A stretch of 64,000 bases of DNA from Perca fluviatilis (taxonomy: Eukaryota > Chordata > Actinopteri > Perciformes > Percidae). Under the pieces are notes generated by a model that ran no database searches, was not told the DNA's origin, and saw nothing but the letters and a program-made list of their open reading frames with translations. A program made the position numbers and the translations under genes. Below, in pieces: positions 35,050 to 46,833 of this stretch; the first letter of the stretch is position 1, and every line of letters starts with the position of its first letter. Location of the stretch: assembly GCF_010015445.1 (NCBI RefSeq), contig NC_053123.1, forward strand, positions 4,648,148-4,712,147, given 5' to 3'.

Positions 35050-37395
35050 GTCAATACAACACAGCTGACAGGTTAGGCTCTCCCTGTCAATACAACACAG
35101 CTGATAGGTTAGCTTCTCCCTGTCAATACAACACAGCTGATAGGTTAGCTTCTCCCTGTCAATACAACACAGCTGACAGGTTAGGCTCTCTCTGTCAATA
35201 CAACACAGCTGATAGGATTAATTGTTAGATTAATAATACATAACAAAGCAGAGGGAGGCAGGCCAGCCAAGCCAGATCCGGCAGGGGGAGAGTTCTAAGC
35301 CCGAAAGAGGTACCTCTCCTTATGACCTGTCTCTCTTAGTTACCTGTTATAGTTACGCTGTTATAGTCCTAGACTGCCGGGGGACTTCCTTCCTTTGACA
35401 CACTGAGCTGCTCTCTCCTCTCCCTTTCTATTACTGTTTCTATTACTGTTACTATTACTATTACTATTTGTGTGCAGCCCGTCCCAGAAATGCTTGTTAC
35501 TAATCCTAGCTTCTGGGGAGTTTACTCCCCGGAGTCCTTATGCTTTTTTTTCCCCCAGCGTATTTCCTTGGAGAACGTTGGCACCAAGACCCTGGTTGCA
35601 GCTGTCGCCGTGGTCCTGCTGCACTCCCTGCTGAGCTCAGCGATGCCCTGCAATGTCATGCTGCGTCCTGCTGAACCCTGCAGCTTCCCGCTACATCCAG
35701 TCACTGTTCCATTATTAATGTGACTACTATCGCCACTGTTCATCACACCCCCAACCGGCTCGTCAGACACCGCCTACCAAGAGCCTGGGTCTGTCCGAGG
35801 TTTCTTCCCAAGAGGGAGTTTTTCCTCGCCACTGTCGCACTGCTTGCTCTTGAGGGAATTACTGGAATTGTTGGAATTGTTGGGGCTTTGTAAATTATAG
35901 AGTGTGGTCTAGACCTACTCTATCTGTAAAGTGTCTCGAGATAACTTATGTTATGATTTGATACTATAAATAAAATTGAATTGAATTGAATAGGTTAGCT
36001 TCTCCCTGTCAATACAACACAGCTGACAGGTTAGGCTCTCTCTGTCAATACAACACAGCTGACAGGTTAGACTCTCCCTGTTAATACAACACAGCTGACA
36101 GGTTAGATTCTCCCTGTCAATACAACACAGCTGACAGGTTAGACTCTCCCTGTCAATACAACACAGCTGACAGGTTAGGCTCTCTCTGTCAATACAACAC
36201 AGCTGATAGGTTAGATTCTCCCTGTCAATACAACACAGCTGACAGGTTAGACTCTCTCTGTTAATACAACACAGCTGACAGGTTAGACTCTCCCTGTCAA
36301 TACAACACAGCTGACAGGTTAGACTCTCCCTGTCAATACAACACAGCTGACAGGTTAGACTCTCTCTGTCAATACAACACAGCTGACAGGTTAGATTCTC
36401 CCTGTCAATACAACACAGCTGACAGGTTAGACTCTCCCTGTCAATACAACACAGCTGACAGGTTAGACTCTCCCTGTCAATATAACACAGCTGATAGGTT
36501 AGATTCTCCCTGTCAATATAACACAGCTGACAGGTTAGATTCTCCCTGTTAACACAACAAGGTGTTAGTTTGAGATCTCGGTTACGTACACTATTTAATA
36601 CAACACAGCTGATAGGTTAGCTTCTCCCTGTCAATACAACACAGCTGACAGGTTAGGCTCTCCCTGTCAATACAACACAGCTGACAGGTTAGGCTCTCCC
36701 TGTCAATACAACACAGCTGACAGGTTAGGCTCTCTCTGTCAATACAACACAGCTGATAGGTTAGCTTCTCCCTGTCAATACAACACAGCTGACAGGTTAG
36801 ACTCTCCCTGTCAATATAACACAGCTGACAGGTTAGCTTCTCCCTGTCAATACAACACAGCTGACAGGTTAGGCTCTCTCTGTCAATACAACACAGCTGA
36901 CAGGTTAGCTTCTCCCTGTCAATACAACACAGCTGACAGGTTAGACTCTCTCTGTCAATACAACACAGCTGATAGGTTAGCTTCTCCCTGTCAATACAAC
37001 ACAGCTGACAGGTTAGACTCTCCCTGTTAATACAACACAGCTGACAGGTTAGACTCTCCCTGTCAATACAACACAGCTGACAGGTTAGACTCTCCCTGTT
37101 AATACAACACAGCTGACAGGTTAGGCTCTCTCTGTTAATACAACACAGCTGACAGGTTAGACTCTCCCTGTCAATACAACACAGCTGATAGGTTAGACTC
37201 TCCCTGTTAATACAACACAGCTGACAGGTTAGACTCTCCCTGTCAATACAACACAGCTGATAGGTTAGACTCTGCCTGTCAATACAACACAGCTGATAGG
37301 TTAGACTCTCCCTGTCAATACAACACAGCTGACAGGTTAGACTCTGCCTGTTAATACAACACAGCTGACAGGTTAGCTTCTCCCTGTCAATACAC
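35050..37395. repeat. 36-bp minisatellite, about 40 copies
   Basis: Unit: CAATACAACACAGCTGACAG GTTAGACTCTCCCTGT (36 bp in blocks). Arrays at 35050-35217, 35990-36548 and 36596-37395. Variants alternate CTGACAGG/CTGATAGG, and GACTC/GGCTC/GCTTC before TCC. The array is split by a LINE tail and by about 47 bp of unrelated sequence (36549-36595). Nearly every unit carries CAGCTG, an E-box. Frames reading QYNTADRL are an artefact of the repeat. Confidence 0.95.
35218..35989 (+). mobile_element. LINE 3' end inserted in the minisatellite
   Basis: The 3' part is a well-known fish LINE tail: GAGGTTTCTTCCC, GGGAGTTTTTCCTCGCCACTGTCGC, then GTGTCTCGAGATAACTTATG TTATGATTTGATACTATAAA TAAAATTGAATTGAATTGAA (given in blocks), ending in a short tandem TTGAA. 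Flanks ATAGGATTA (35212-35220) and ATAGGTTA (35990-35997) look like a target duplication of array sequence. I cannot decide between L2- and Rex-type from the tail alone. Confidence 0.75.
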
Positions 37396-39740
37396 GTGCT
37401 AGAAAGAGGTTGGCTAATGTTTTAAAGACCACGCCGCAATATTTACTCTGACACTCAGGTTCCGCTTCGGATGCCGTCAAGCAGGATCTCTGGTCGTAAT
37501 CAGTCCTTCACTGACCAATCAGCATTCATTAGCAGAATGCTAGCATGTTATGGGCAACAACGACTCAACCTGTAAGAAATCCAAAGAACAAAAGTACTCG
37601 TTCATTCAACTTTCGACCTATAATCCATGTTGAACTTGCAAAAACTATAACCAAATCTAAGATTTCTCAACAACAATCAGGCAGATTTAGCCGTCTAGCT
37701 CCCTTAGACTCCCATTCATTTTGCACTCGCCTGCAATCACCTCCAGTGCAACCAAATTCGGTACAATGGGGCTGAATAGGGAGTGAAATGGCTCTCCGTA
37801 GACCGGCTCTGGCTAAACTCAACTGCAACAGCCTCTGAACCTCACGGTGCTCTGTATCTGGTTCACAGTCACCTTTCCTAGCCACATTTAACTGTAAAGA
37901 CTGCTAAACCTAACCGTCGTGTGGCCGCTCACCGTCATTTCATGGGATATGATACAAACCCGTTCATGAGAATGCGTTGTGCGCTAACATAATGTTAAAT
38001 CCACTAATTTAAACAGGCTGATCAGGACGACTGGCAGTGAAACTGTTGGGGTTTCTATAGAGGATTGAAACAGATTCAAATCTGCCCCTCTTGGGACTGC
38101 TTAACAATGACAAAGCATAACGTGCCCCCTCCTTTGCTGCAGTTCATACGTTTGCCCTCATCTGGGTTTGTTTTGACATCCTCTGACTCTTTATGCAGCA
38201 GTGTGCCGGAAGGTGTGATAAAGGCATACGCAGTATAAATGAGTTTGTGGTCTGGAAAGAACAGGTTGATACTGCATGGTGTCGGGCCCGGCGCTGAGGA
38301 TGACAGTTGTGAAGGTTTCAGCCCTGTATGAAATATTAGTCCACTCTGTACAGCACTGAAGAGACTAATTCATCTTTTGAATTTGTGAAAGAGTATCCGA
38401 CCGTTTTTTTTTTACCCCCCAGGGTTGAAGACAGTGTTATTAGTTTTTGAAAAGTGCCTCACTTCACATAGCCTTATCGACAAGCCTTTTGTGCTGCGCT
38501 GAACCCGAGAGCTCTCTGTTTACCTCTGACTTATGAGGCATTTCACTGCCTGCAATATTTTCCTTAGGCGCATGTTATTTTAAATCTTGGTTTATGATGT
38601 TTTCATGAAAAGTAGCCGTTAAGAGGTCCCGCGATGGAACTGTTTATTGCCATTAAGAAATCATAACTATCAAACCTATGACATGTTAACGGAAAACTTT
38701 TGTCCAATCAGGAAATCAGGAAATCGGATGAATTGTCTGAAAGGTCCTTGCACACACGTCATGCAGTTAAGATGTATTGCCTTTCATGGACAAACTTGTC
38801 TCATACTTTGTCTCTCTGTCACAGTCAAGGCCCTCCTCATTTCTTTTTTTTTTTTGTCTCCTCATCTCCTCTCTCCTACCTGAGACCCAGAAATCCATCT
38901 CAGCGTGTCATTTAGAAGGATGGCACAATTCCTAAAATGCTCTTCGAGGAGAGAGGCTTGCGGGAGGAGCTGCGACCGAGGATGCAAAGGTGTATCTCTA
39001 TCTAAGTCTTTTTGGAGCCTGTGACGTATAAAAGAGGCGACACAAAAGACACAAAGCTGGAATATACATGGCGCGTTCATGCCACCTGGGAATATCAGGG
39101 ACCGCCCCCGCGATTACGTTGTTTTTATCCGACTGCCAGCGTTCACATGGTCGGGATGCGTGTTCTTCTTCTTCTGTTATATTGGCGTTTGGCATAACAA
39201 CTTTTTGCATGACTGCCACCAACGGTTGGCCGTAGCCTAGAGCATCAGGTGTGTGAAAACATGGAGGCCACAAAAACAAAAGATTTGCTGCTGTTTTCTT
39301 ATGTGAGCATCCAAACAGCACATCGCCAGGTGTTTGTTTGTGTTATCTGCAGGACAACCAACGGGATAAGGTGTTGTTTTTTTTATACATGGGCCTATTT
39401 ATGAATAATTTGAAACATATTATGTCTGTGTATGTTTCTTGGCAGAGACATTTGTCCACAATAAACAGTTTATTGTCATTAAAATATGTTCAGTGAACCA
39501 AAGTCGCCTCCATCAAACGTCAGTTGTCAACAACGCGTCACCAACTGGGAAACTCGGTTAGCAAAATCTAGCCCGAGTTTCCCACCTCTGATTCCCACAG
39601 GAAGTGACGTGAATGGTGACGTTTTCACTCGGAAAAACGTTTTTCCGATGTCCATGAACGCACGGCCAGACCATGGCAGCTGTGCAACAAGCCCGCCTAA
39701 CCATAAGACGATATAACTCGTTTGTTCCTACCCTCTAATA
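37396..39740. other. No gene recognised; MITE fragments
   Basis: Contains short repeat-like stretches: 37680-37790 (CTCCCATTCATTTTGCACTCGCC) and 39065-39665. The latter is bounded by GCGTTCATGCCACCTGGGAA and CCATGAACGCAC, which look like inverted ends of a MITE related to the one at 29661-30095. No exon seen. Confidence 0.45.
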
Positions 39741-40230
39741 CATGGGTCTTCAACGTTTTTTAAGCCAAGGACCCCTTAATTGAAAGAGAGACGGATCAGG
39801 GACCCCCTACTACATATATTGTATATAATGAAGTTGCATATTAATCTGGTCCTACAATAACTTTTAGGGCAGCCTAAAGCATTTATAGATACCTTTTTTG
39901 CATAGAATACTAAGCTATTCAAATAGCCTAATAATTGTTGGCATGATTTTATAAATCACATTTTAATGTTAACCCTTAAATGTGAAACAAATGTGAAACA
40001 GTCAATCCTTTGGGATGAACTGTATCTGTGGATGGCTACCTTAGTGACTACATTATTGGCAAGTGAGCCTATCATCAGTGGGGATTTATATTTGCTAATT
40101 ATATGTTGGAATCATGTTAGACTTTTTCATTTTTGAAAAAACTTTCAAAAATTAACAATAATTTGGAGGCCCCCCTGGAGTGATTCTGAGGACCCCCTGG
40201 GGATTCCGGACCCCCTGTTGAAGATCCCTG
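39741..40230. mobile_element. hAT-type MITE (490 bp) with empty-site paralog
   Basis: Ends CATGGGTCTTCAACG and TGTTGAAGATCCCTG, with perfect 8-bp duplication CTCTAATA at 39733-39740 and 40231-40238. The host repeat at 9544 reads CCCTCTAATATGGCCC with only one copy of the target, so it is an empty-site paralog that confirms the boundaries. Confidence 0.92.
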
Positions 40231-40238
40231 CTCTAATA

Positions 40239-41378
40239 CGACCCACAGGAGCGTTTCATAAATCAGCGCCCATAGCGGTGTCAGGAAACCTGACCTCATA
40301 AACACCGAATTTAGCGGTCGTGGTTTTAAACACCTCGTTAACGTTGTTAAAAGGTTGCAGTTTGGTTAGGTTTAGGCACAAAAACTACTTAGTAAGTTTT
40401 GGAAAAGATGGTGGTTTGGGACCTTACTTAACTTCTGGTCCCACACGTGACACAGAACTGTATGTTTAAAACTAGCATGACTGCTGTTAGCAACGCGGCG
40501 ACAACGCGCATTGAGCTCAGGCTCCTTCACGGGAGGGGTAGAGTAGGCACAGCGGGGCAAGGAGGCATCTCATTGGTTCTTTCCAAGCGGACACGCGGCA
40601 GTGATTGGTGGGCTTTTTTTTTTTTTTTACAGGATTCCAACAGCAACTCTCACTGCCACCTAAAACAGGTTTCAGAAACATATTCATAGTAGAGTTCACA
40701 GAATGAATGGTGATATTTCCCCAGTAACAGAACTTTTGCTCCATTGATTTGCCGGTCCAGTCAGAGAGACTGAGGGGAAATGACACAAAGTTGAAGTTAT
40801 TTTTAAAACCCGCCAACATTCAGGGCTGGAGCCCCAGAAACCACCCCTTGCTCCACCCCTTAGAGATTCTTTGTTTGCTCATTGTCTTCTGATTCTCACG
40901 ATAAATGTAAAATAATACTTTCATAACGAAGGTAAAGTGGGTAGATGCTATTATCTTGAATATATCTGATACATTGGGTCTGGGGGGGTGGAGATAAAGC
41001 TGAAGCATGGTAATGAAGTGATTCCATTACTACAACTCTGATTGGGGACTTTGGAGGTGAAAGCACTGAATCTGTCCTGTCAGTTTATGGTCTCATTTCT
41101 GTAAAATGATGAGCTATAAATAAAGCAAATGAAAATGCCGCAGTTATTTGGCTGTATGAGACAGATTTAGGTCGGTCAGAGGAGCACAACCGAATGCCAG
41201 TTAGCCTCTTTATGACTCTTTGTGAGACTTTATTGATCCCGAAATCAGTAGTTGCAGCAGCAGCAAATCTAATGGGATGCAACATGACATAATATAAAGT
41301 ATAAGTGCCCATAGTAATAATAACATCATACTATATAGTGCTGCCCATAGTAATACTGTGTATAATAATAATATATAA
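40239..41378. other. Upstream of lypd1, no gene recognised
   Basis: The host repeat continues to about 40450. The rest is low-copy with a poly-T run at 40614-40628. Nothing coding. Confidence 0.45.
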
Positions 41379-41457
41379 TGGCCCCGCTCTCTGGAACAAG
41401 CTGCCTGATGACCTGAGGTCCATCACAACTGTGTCCACATTCAAAAGCAAACTCAAA

Positions 41458-41543
<86 letters not shown>

Positions 41544-41612
41544 GTGCGTGTGTGCGTGTGTGTGTGTGGGTTTACTTGTAATGAAAGGTGCTGTATAAAT
41601 AAAATTGCCATC
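41379..41612 (+). mobile_element. L2-like LINE ORF end with (GT)n
   Basis: The frame GPALWNKLPDDLRSITTVST FKSKLKT (blocks) is the conserved last segment of L2/CR1-type reverse transcriptase proteins. It is interrupted by (GT)n at 41461-41568 and resumes as GCTGTATAAATAAAATTGCC, the usual 3' end. It lies about 330 bp upstream of the lypd1 start codon. Confidence 0.75.
41461..41568. repeat. (GT)n microsatellite in LINE tail
   Basis: About 54 units with a few GC interruptions near the 3' end. Confidence 0.97.
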
Positions 41613-41639
41613 GACACTGACAACAATAACGCACATCGG

Positions 41640-41940
41640 AGTTTCCTCAGCATCGCTGTCAAAACAGTGACTGTTTTTAGATGACGCGGTACACATACAG
41701 TCGTGCACGTGCGCGTGTGCGCGCGGCGGATAAGAGAGGTGAAGCGTCGCAGGAGGTGTGAGGCTCACCATGCCAGGCTGCCCGCCGCTGTGCGTCTGCG
41801 CCTCAGACCCGGCGAACCTCCGCCTCTCGTGGTCCTGCTGCTCCCAGGCTGCCAGCCGCCGCTGTGTGCCTGCGCCTCGGCCTCAGACCCGGCTAACCCC
41901 CGCCTCTCATGGTTCTTCTCCCGGTCTCAGTCAGCGGACC
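41640..41940 (+). promoter_or_regulatory. lypd1: lypd1 promoter / 5'UTR region, CpG-rich
   Basis: From about 41690 to 41990 the sequence becomes CG-dense (GTGCACGTGCGCGTGTGCGC, GCGGCGGATAAG), unlike its AT-rich surroundings, as expected for a CpG promoter. 41773-41843 and 41844-41920 are an imperfect tandem duplication starting CCAGGCTGCC. An in-frame ATG at 41770 precedes the chosen start by 57 codons without a stop. No TATA box was picked out, and the transcription start is not determined. Confidence 0.55.
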
Positions 41941-41989
41941 ATGCGGCTCTTCACCGTCTCTACTCTGCTCCTGTTTTTCTCCAGCTCAG
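41941..41989 (+). CDS. lypd1: lypd1 exon 1 (signal peptide)
   Basis: ATG at 41941 opens MRLFTVSTLLLFFSSSG, a classic signal peptide core of Leu and Phe, and reaches donor GTATGG at 41990 in phase 1. The last G joins GG of exon 2 to give Gly-Leu-Ala-Leu-Gln, matching the signal-to-mature junction of vertebrate LYPD1. I chose this ATG over the in-frame one at 41770 because it places the hydrophobic stretch at the N-terminus. LYPD1 (Lynx2) is a GPI-anchored neuronal surface protein that modulates nicotinic acetylcholine receptors. Confidence 0.88.
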
Positions 41990-42083
41990 GTATGGACACA
42001 CCGCGTCTCTGTCTCAACACTTGCACGGGATTAAACGCGACTTTTCAGGCACACTTTTTGACACAAAAACTCCCAAACCCGTC

Positions 42084-42084
<1 letters not shown>

Positions 42085-42147
<63 letters not shown>
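42085..42147. repeat. (ATT)n microsatellite, about 21 units
   Basis: Perfect trinucleotide repeat shortly downstream of lypd1 exon 1. Frames reading poly-Ile or poly-Tyr are artefacts. Confidence 0.97.
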
Positions 42148-44254
42148 GGAGAAGGAGCGCGCGCAGCTTGGAGAGGTCCGCGCTGATCCGACGTTGTCTT
42201 CTCTTTAAAGTTGAGCATTTTTCAGATTTTTATCATTTTATGGGCTATTCTACGTCTTTATGATGAGGGAAAACCTTGAATAGATATAAAAGTATCGGTT
42301 GCCACACATTCACCATTGACACCAATGAGAGATTGTAGTCTCAAGCTCGCTGTGGCATCTGGGACGATCCAGGTGAAGTTTAATGTAACTGCAGACCAAC
42401 GATGTAGAAAGCAGTCTGACTGCACTTTAAACAGTGAAATGTCTCCCTGAATGTCACCTCTTCTTCTCCTGTAAATGTTCCGCAGTAATCAGAGAAACGA
42501 TGGATTTAGAAATTGATGGATTTAGTCTCGGCCAGTGCTGCTGATGTTAAAATAACTCCATTTACAACTAAAAGCGGTGGAGTAAAAATTCGAATATTTC
42601 ATTCTGGAATGTGTTGGAGTGGACGTATAAAGTAAGATGGTAAATATTTTTAGTGGAATGCAACTAAGTACATTTAGGCCCACATGAGTACAGTTCCGAG
42701 GTGCTTATTCTTTAACTTCCACTTCTAAGTCGATGCTGGGTCCTAAGTTCAGCATGTGCTCCGTACCTGTGAAGATCTCACTCTTTAGAGCGTATTGTAC
42801 ACCTTTGTATACTGCCTACCTGTGGTGTCATTACAAGCAAGGCAGCATTAGAGAGCTCCTAGTGGCTTCTAATGACAGCATGGGGCTGCTGCTCAGAGCT
42901 CCATGAAGCTCCAGTGCGAGCCATATGTTTGCCAGTGTCGGGCTACCTACCTGCTCTGCTGTTTTACCTAACCTGATGTATAGATTTATGTGTAGGGGGT
43001 CTGAGTCAGAAAATGACTTCATCGCTGTTTTGGCTAACAGATGTCCCAGTTTCTGCCTGTTTATACAAAACCAATTGTTTCTGATGAACTTCTTATGCCA
43101 TTTTACCTTTTTTTTGCCACCTTCCTCTCTGCCCAACACTTTATTTTTTTACGCAGTACTGTCAGATTTTCTTCCAGACTGTGGAACCATTGGTCAACAT
43201 GTCTGTATGTTAGACAGTGAACATTGTGGAAGGCCTTGTATCTTTGTAGTCTTATGTTTTACCCTGTGTGTTTTTTTTGTTGTTGTTGTTTTTTAATTGT
43301 GATATGGATCCCCCTGGGTCTGAAATAAAGTTTATATATCTATAAAGCAGATCTATACATTGGGTGTATATCCTTGCCGGTTAAATGGGTTAGTGTGCAT
43401 TGGAAGGCATAGTTTTACTGACGATGACCAAAGGTAAAATATGAAGTTTGATCATTTTGTGCATAAATTCACATCCTATTGTCCTTCTCAATGCCAGCAG
43501 CATGTTTAAATCTGCAACTACATTATACAGCAATCGTTGTCACTTCTGATGTATGAGCCTTGATATGGGCGTCGAAGTCCCTCTTATTAAAGCTGGACTA
43601 TTATCAGATATGAAATATGTGAAAGCTGCTTGGACCTGGTCCTTAATAGGAACACAAATGATGACTGCTGTATACAGTATACTGTGCATGCTGTAATTTA
43701 GCAATAACAATGGGTTTAACTGGGCGGTCAGTGTATTGGGTCTTAAGGGAATTCCTATTGGTACATGGAAAACTGTTTACTATTCAGAATAAATGAGTGT
43801 TTTGAAGGACACTGAATGAAGTGAGTTCACTCTAAATAAAATCAAATATCAACCATCAGAGCGAGACGTGCTGAAATGTTGCAACAATATGCTGCTAAAA
43901 TAAATGTAGCGCCAGCAACTCAAATGCAGCTAAATAATTGAGCATGTCTGTCACATCAATTTGAGATGGTCGGAGTGCAAGAAACCCAAAGTCAGAATAT
44001 TCCCCAAACTGGAAGTGAACTTCACTTAGAGATGAAACTCAATGATTCTTTATTCATGATACAAGAGGAAATAAATGGAGTGTGTAAAGGAAAAAAACAA
44101 GCAATGTGATGGTGGAGGCCATATAACCTGCCCAAAGAGATATCATTAAAAGAGTAATATTTAATTGATAAGTTACATCAGGGCCCCCTAAACCAGTAGC
44201 TCTGAAACCTTTAGATTAGATCTTCTTTTTCAGTTTCTTTCCCTTCTGTGCTTT

Positions 44255-44440
44255 TAAGATAATTTTTGGGCTTTTTCTGCCTTTATTTTGACAGGACAGC
44301 TAGGTGAGAAAGGGGAGGGAGAGAGAAGACATGCAGGAAATTGTCACAGGTTGGATTTGAACCCTGGACCTCTGTATCAAGGAATAAACCTCTAAGTATA
44401 TGTGCGCCTGCTCTACACACTGAGCCAACCTGGCCACAGT
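44255..44440 (-). mobile_element. tRNA-derived SINE-like repeat
   Basis: Minus strand: GGCCAGGTTGGCTCAGTGTG TAGAGCAGG (box A region) and GGGTTCAAATCCAACC (box B), followed by a CTTTCTCACCTAGCTGTCCT body shared with 46105-46302. Confidence 0.75.
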
Positions 44441-45363
44441 TGTATTAGACTTTTTACAAATTTTGAATCAAAAGGTTGGATTATATGTTGATCACTGACT
44501 TCAATTTCCTGTTGCTAATACAGTAAAGCTTTTACTTCGGAAAGTCTGTCACTTTACTACTGTACATTCTATAAAGTATAGATGACTCATTCACTTTTTA
44601 CATAGTTTGTTGCCGAAAATGCAAACATTTGACCCTCAAGCCAAGAATATAGGGTGGTTTACAGTAAAGTAAAAGGAAACTGAATTACAAAAAGCAATGG
44701 ATTTCACATTGTCTAATGTATGCAGGTAGAACTGAACCATGAAAAGCAATGCCGTTTTTGTAATGTCATCAACGGTTAGTATTTAGAAAGTTGTGCTATG
44801 ATTGACTATCTGTTCCTCTTGGGGGGGGAGACGTGCTAGTGTTTCGACCAGATGATTTGATTTTGAGTCAGGTTTGTCGTGTTTTGATAGAGTTAGTCTA
44901 TGAAGAGAACAGGGTTTTTTTTGCATTTTGAAATGTAGAGTTGGTATTTCATGAACAAAATGTGGTTTTGAGCAGAAAATGCACAATTAGGCTAGTTGTG
45001 TGAGGTAGGTGGGTTGCTGTGTTAAGAGTTTTAAAAAAGTATCCTAAGTATAGGTAAACGCTCGTTAGCAATTGAAAAAAAACCTGTAAGAAACGCTGCC
45101 CTAAACTGACACAAATTAGACCACGGGCCCCCACCATTTCATAAGATTTCATCCCAGGGTCCCCCATCTGAAAGGATGTTTGCTTTTAGATGTTTAATTC
45201 CAGAAGGGGGATGAAACCCATGACCAAAATAGACATACATTCTGTCATTTTGTTACTTATGGATGAAATTTTAGTGACTAAATAATTCCCCTTTTTGCTG
45301 TGGACCCTCTGGAACTCCCTCAAGAACCCCTAGGGCCACTTTGGGAACTACTGGATAAGTTGA

Positions 45364-45550
<187 letters not shown>

Positions 45551-45553
45551 CAG

Positions 45554-45685
45554 GGCTGGCTCTGCAGATCCAGTGCTACCAGTGTGAGGAGATGACACAC
45601 GACTGCTCCACGCCAGAGTTCATCGTTAACTGCACGGTGAACGTGCAGGACATGTGCCAGAAGGAGGTTCTGGTCAAGGATGATG
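45554..45685 (+). CDS. lypd1: lypd1 exon 2 (first half of Ly6/uPAR domain)
   Basis: Acceptor TTGCAG ends at 45553; donor GTAAGC starts at 45686. 132 bp, phase 1 in and phase 1 out. It encodes LALQIQCYQCEE, DCSTPEFIVNC and TVNVQDMCQKEV, nearly identical to vertebrate LYPD1 as I know it. Five cysteines of the three-finger Ly6 fold are visible (CYQC, DC, VNC, DMC). The fish protein is two residues shorter between CEE and DC than the human one. The rest of the domain and the GPI signal (exon 3) were not found in the window. Confidence 0.95.
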
Positions 45686-45971
45686 GTAAGCCACGTCTCT
45701 TGTTCCAAGCTTGTTTCCTCCTCTCTGCTGTCATAAATGTGTTTCCATCTCTGCTGATTTTTTTCCCGTCCGTATATCTCAGAGCAGAACAGACTCCAGT
45801 AGAATCCGGATGGATTGGCCTCAATCCAAGAAAAGCAGATTCGATTTGGGTGGTGATATGGATCTGGGATTTCAACCTTGAATCAAGGAACTCGATTCAT
45901 AATGTGAAGAGTAGTGTTGGTTTATTTTTTGGCATTAATTAACATACCTTAAAAGTGAAGCGATAGGACTG

Positions 45972-46013
<42 letters not shown>

Positions 46014-46104
46014 AGCTATTGAGTGTTGCTCTCTCTGGTTGTTCCTGAGCAGGATTAGTTTGTCTGTTGTGCAGCCACAGCCTCTGGGGTGCACTGCGCT
46101 TTTT
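45686..46104 (+). other. lypd1 intron 2, start
   Basis: GTAAGC donor, then low-copy sequence and a second (TG)n at 45973-46008. No exon 3 here. Confidence 0.6.
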
Positions 46105-46302
46105 TTAACATTTTATTTAAGATTCTTTTTTTGGGCCTTTCATTTTTGACAGGACAGCTAGGTGAGAAAGGGGAGAGAGAGGGGGGGGGAAGACATGCAG
46201 GAAATCGTCACAGGTCGGACTGGAACCCTAGACCTCTGCGTCGAGGAATAAACCCTCTCAGTACATGTGCGCCTGCTCTACCACTGATCCAACCCGGCCA
46301 CG
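46105..46302 (-). mobile_element. tRNA-derived SINE-like repeat
   Basis: Same family and orientation as 44255-44440: CAGGACAGCTAGGTGAGAAA is shared, and the minus strand begins CCGTGGCCGGGTTGGATCAG with box A followed by a GTCCGACCTGTGACG box-B-like end. Confidence 0.72.
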
Positions 46303-46360
46303 GATGCACTGTGCTTTGTAGAGCTCAGAAAAAGTATATTTATTCTGAATCGATGGAAAT

Positions 46361-46825
46361 TAGGGCTGCAACTAGCAATTATTTTCATATTCAATGAAAC
46401 TGTCGGTCATTTTCTTGATGATTGGATTAGTTGTTTGGTCTATAAAATGTCAGAAAATGGTGAAAAATGTGGATCAGTGTTTCCCAAAGCCGTCGTTTTC
46501 TGAAATGTCCTCTTTTAAGTCCGCACTCCATGTCTCCAGCCTAACTATCAATGTTTCTTTAGAGCCACGTGCAAGCCAGTTATGCAGTATATTGATGAAA
46601 TCAATCCCCTCTCATTGCAATTGTTTGTCATAATTTCTTTTTAGGACGAGAGTGAAGGAATCCCGACTGATTGCTTTTGCATAGAAGAAATTAAGTTCCT
46701 CACTTGGAGATATTTAAAAATGTCAGACTTTAGAGAGATTAAAATATTCACATTTAAGAAGCTGGAATTGTTTAAATTCTTTTCATGACAACTTATCGAT
46801 TAATCGATTGTTCTTTGCAGCTCTT
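46361..46825. mobile_element. hAT-type MITE (465 bp)
   Basis: Starts TAGGGCTGCAACTAG and ends TTTGCAGCTCTT. Perfect 8-bp duplication ATGGAAAT at 46353-46360 and 46826-46833. The interior TGTTTGGTCTATAAAATGTC AGAAAATGGTGAAAAATGT (blocks) is a very abundant fish family. It ends with TCGATTAATCGATTG before the right terminus. Confidence 0.93.
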
Positions 46826-46833
46826 ATGGAAAT

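Noticed and set aside
35043..37395. Regular direct repeats with near-constant spacing, CRISPR-like at first sight
   Set aside because: Units are contiguous 36-bp repeats with no unique spacers, in a vertebrate sequence. It is a minisatellite.
41703..42263. 186-residue Arg/Pro-rich frame and the 142-residue frame across lypd1 exon 1 into intron
   Set aside because: They run through the 5'UTR, a donor site and the (ATT)n repeat (poly-Tyr/Ile); only 41941-41989 is supported.
42925..43296. 123-residue hydrophobic frame in lypd1 intron 1
   Set aside because: Composition driven by T-rich sequence; no motif, no splice support.
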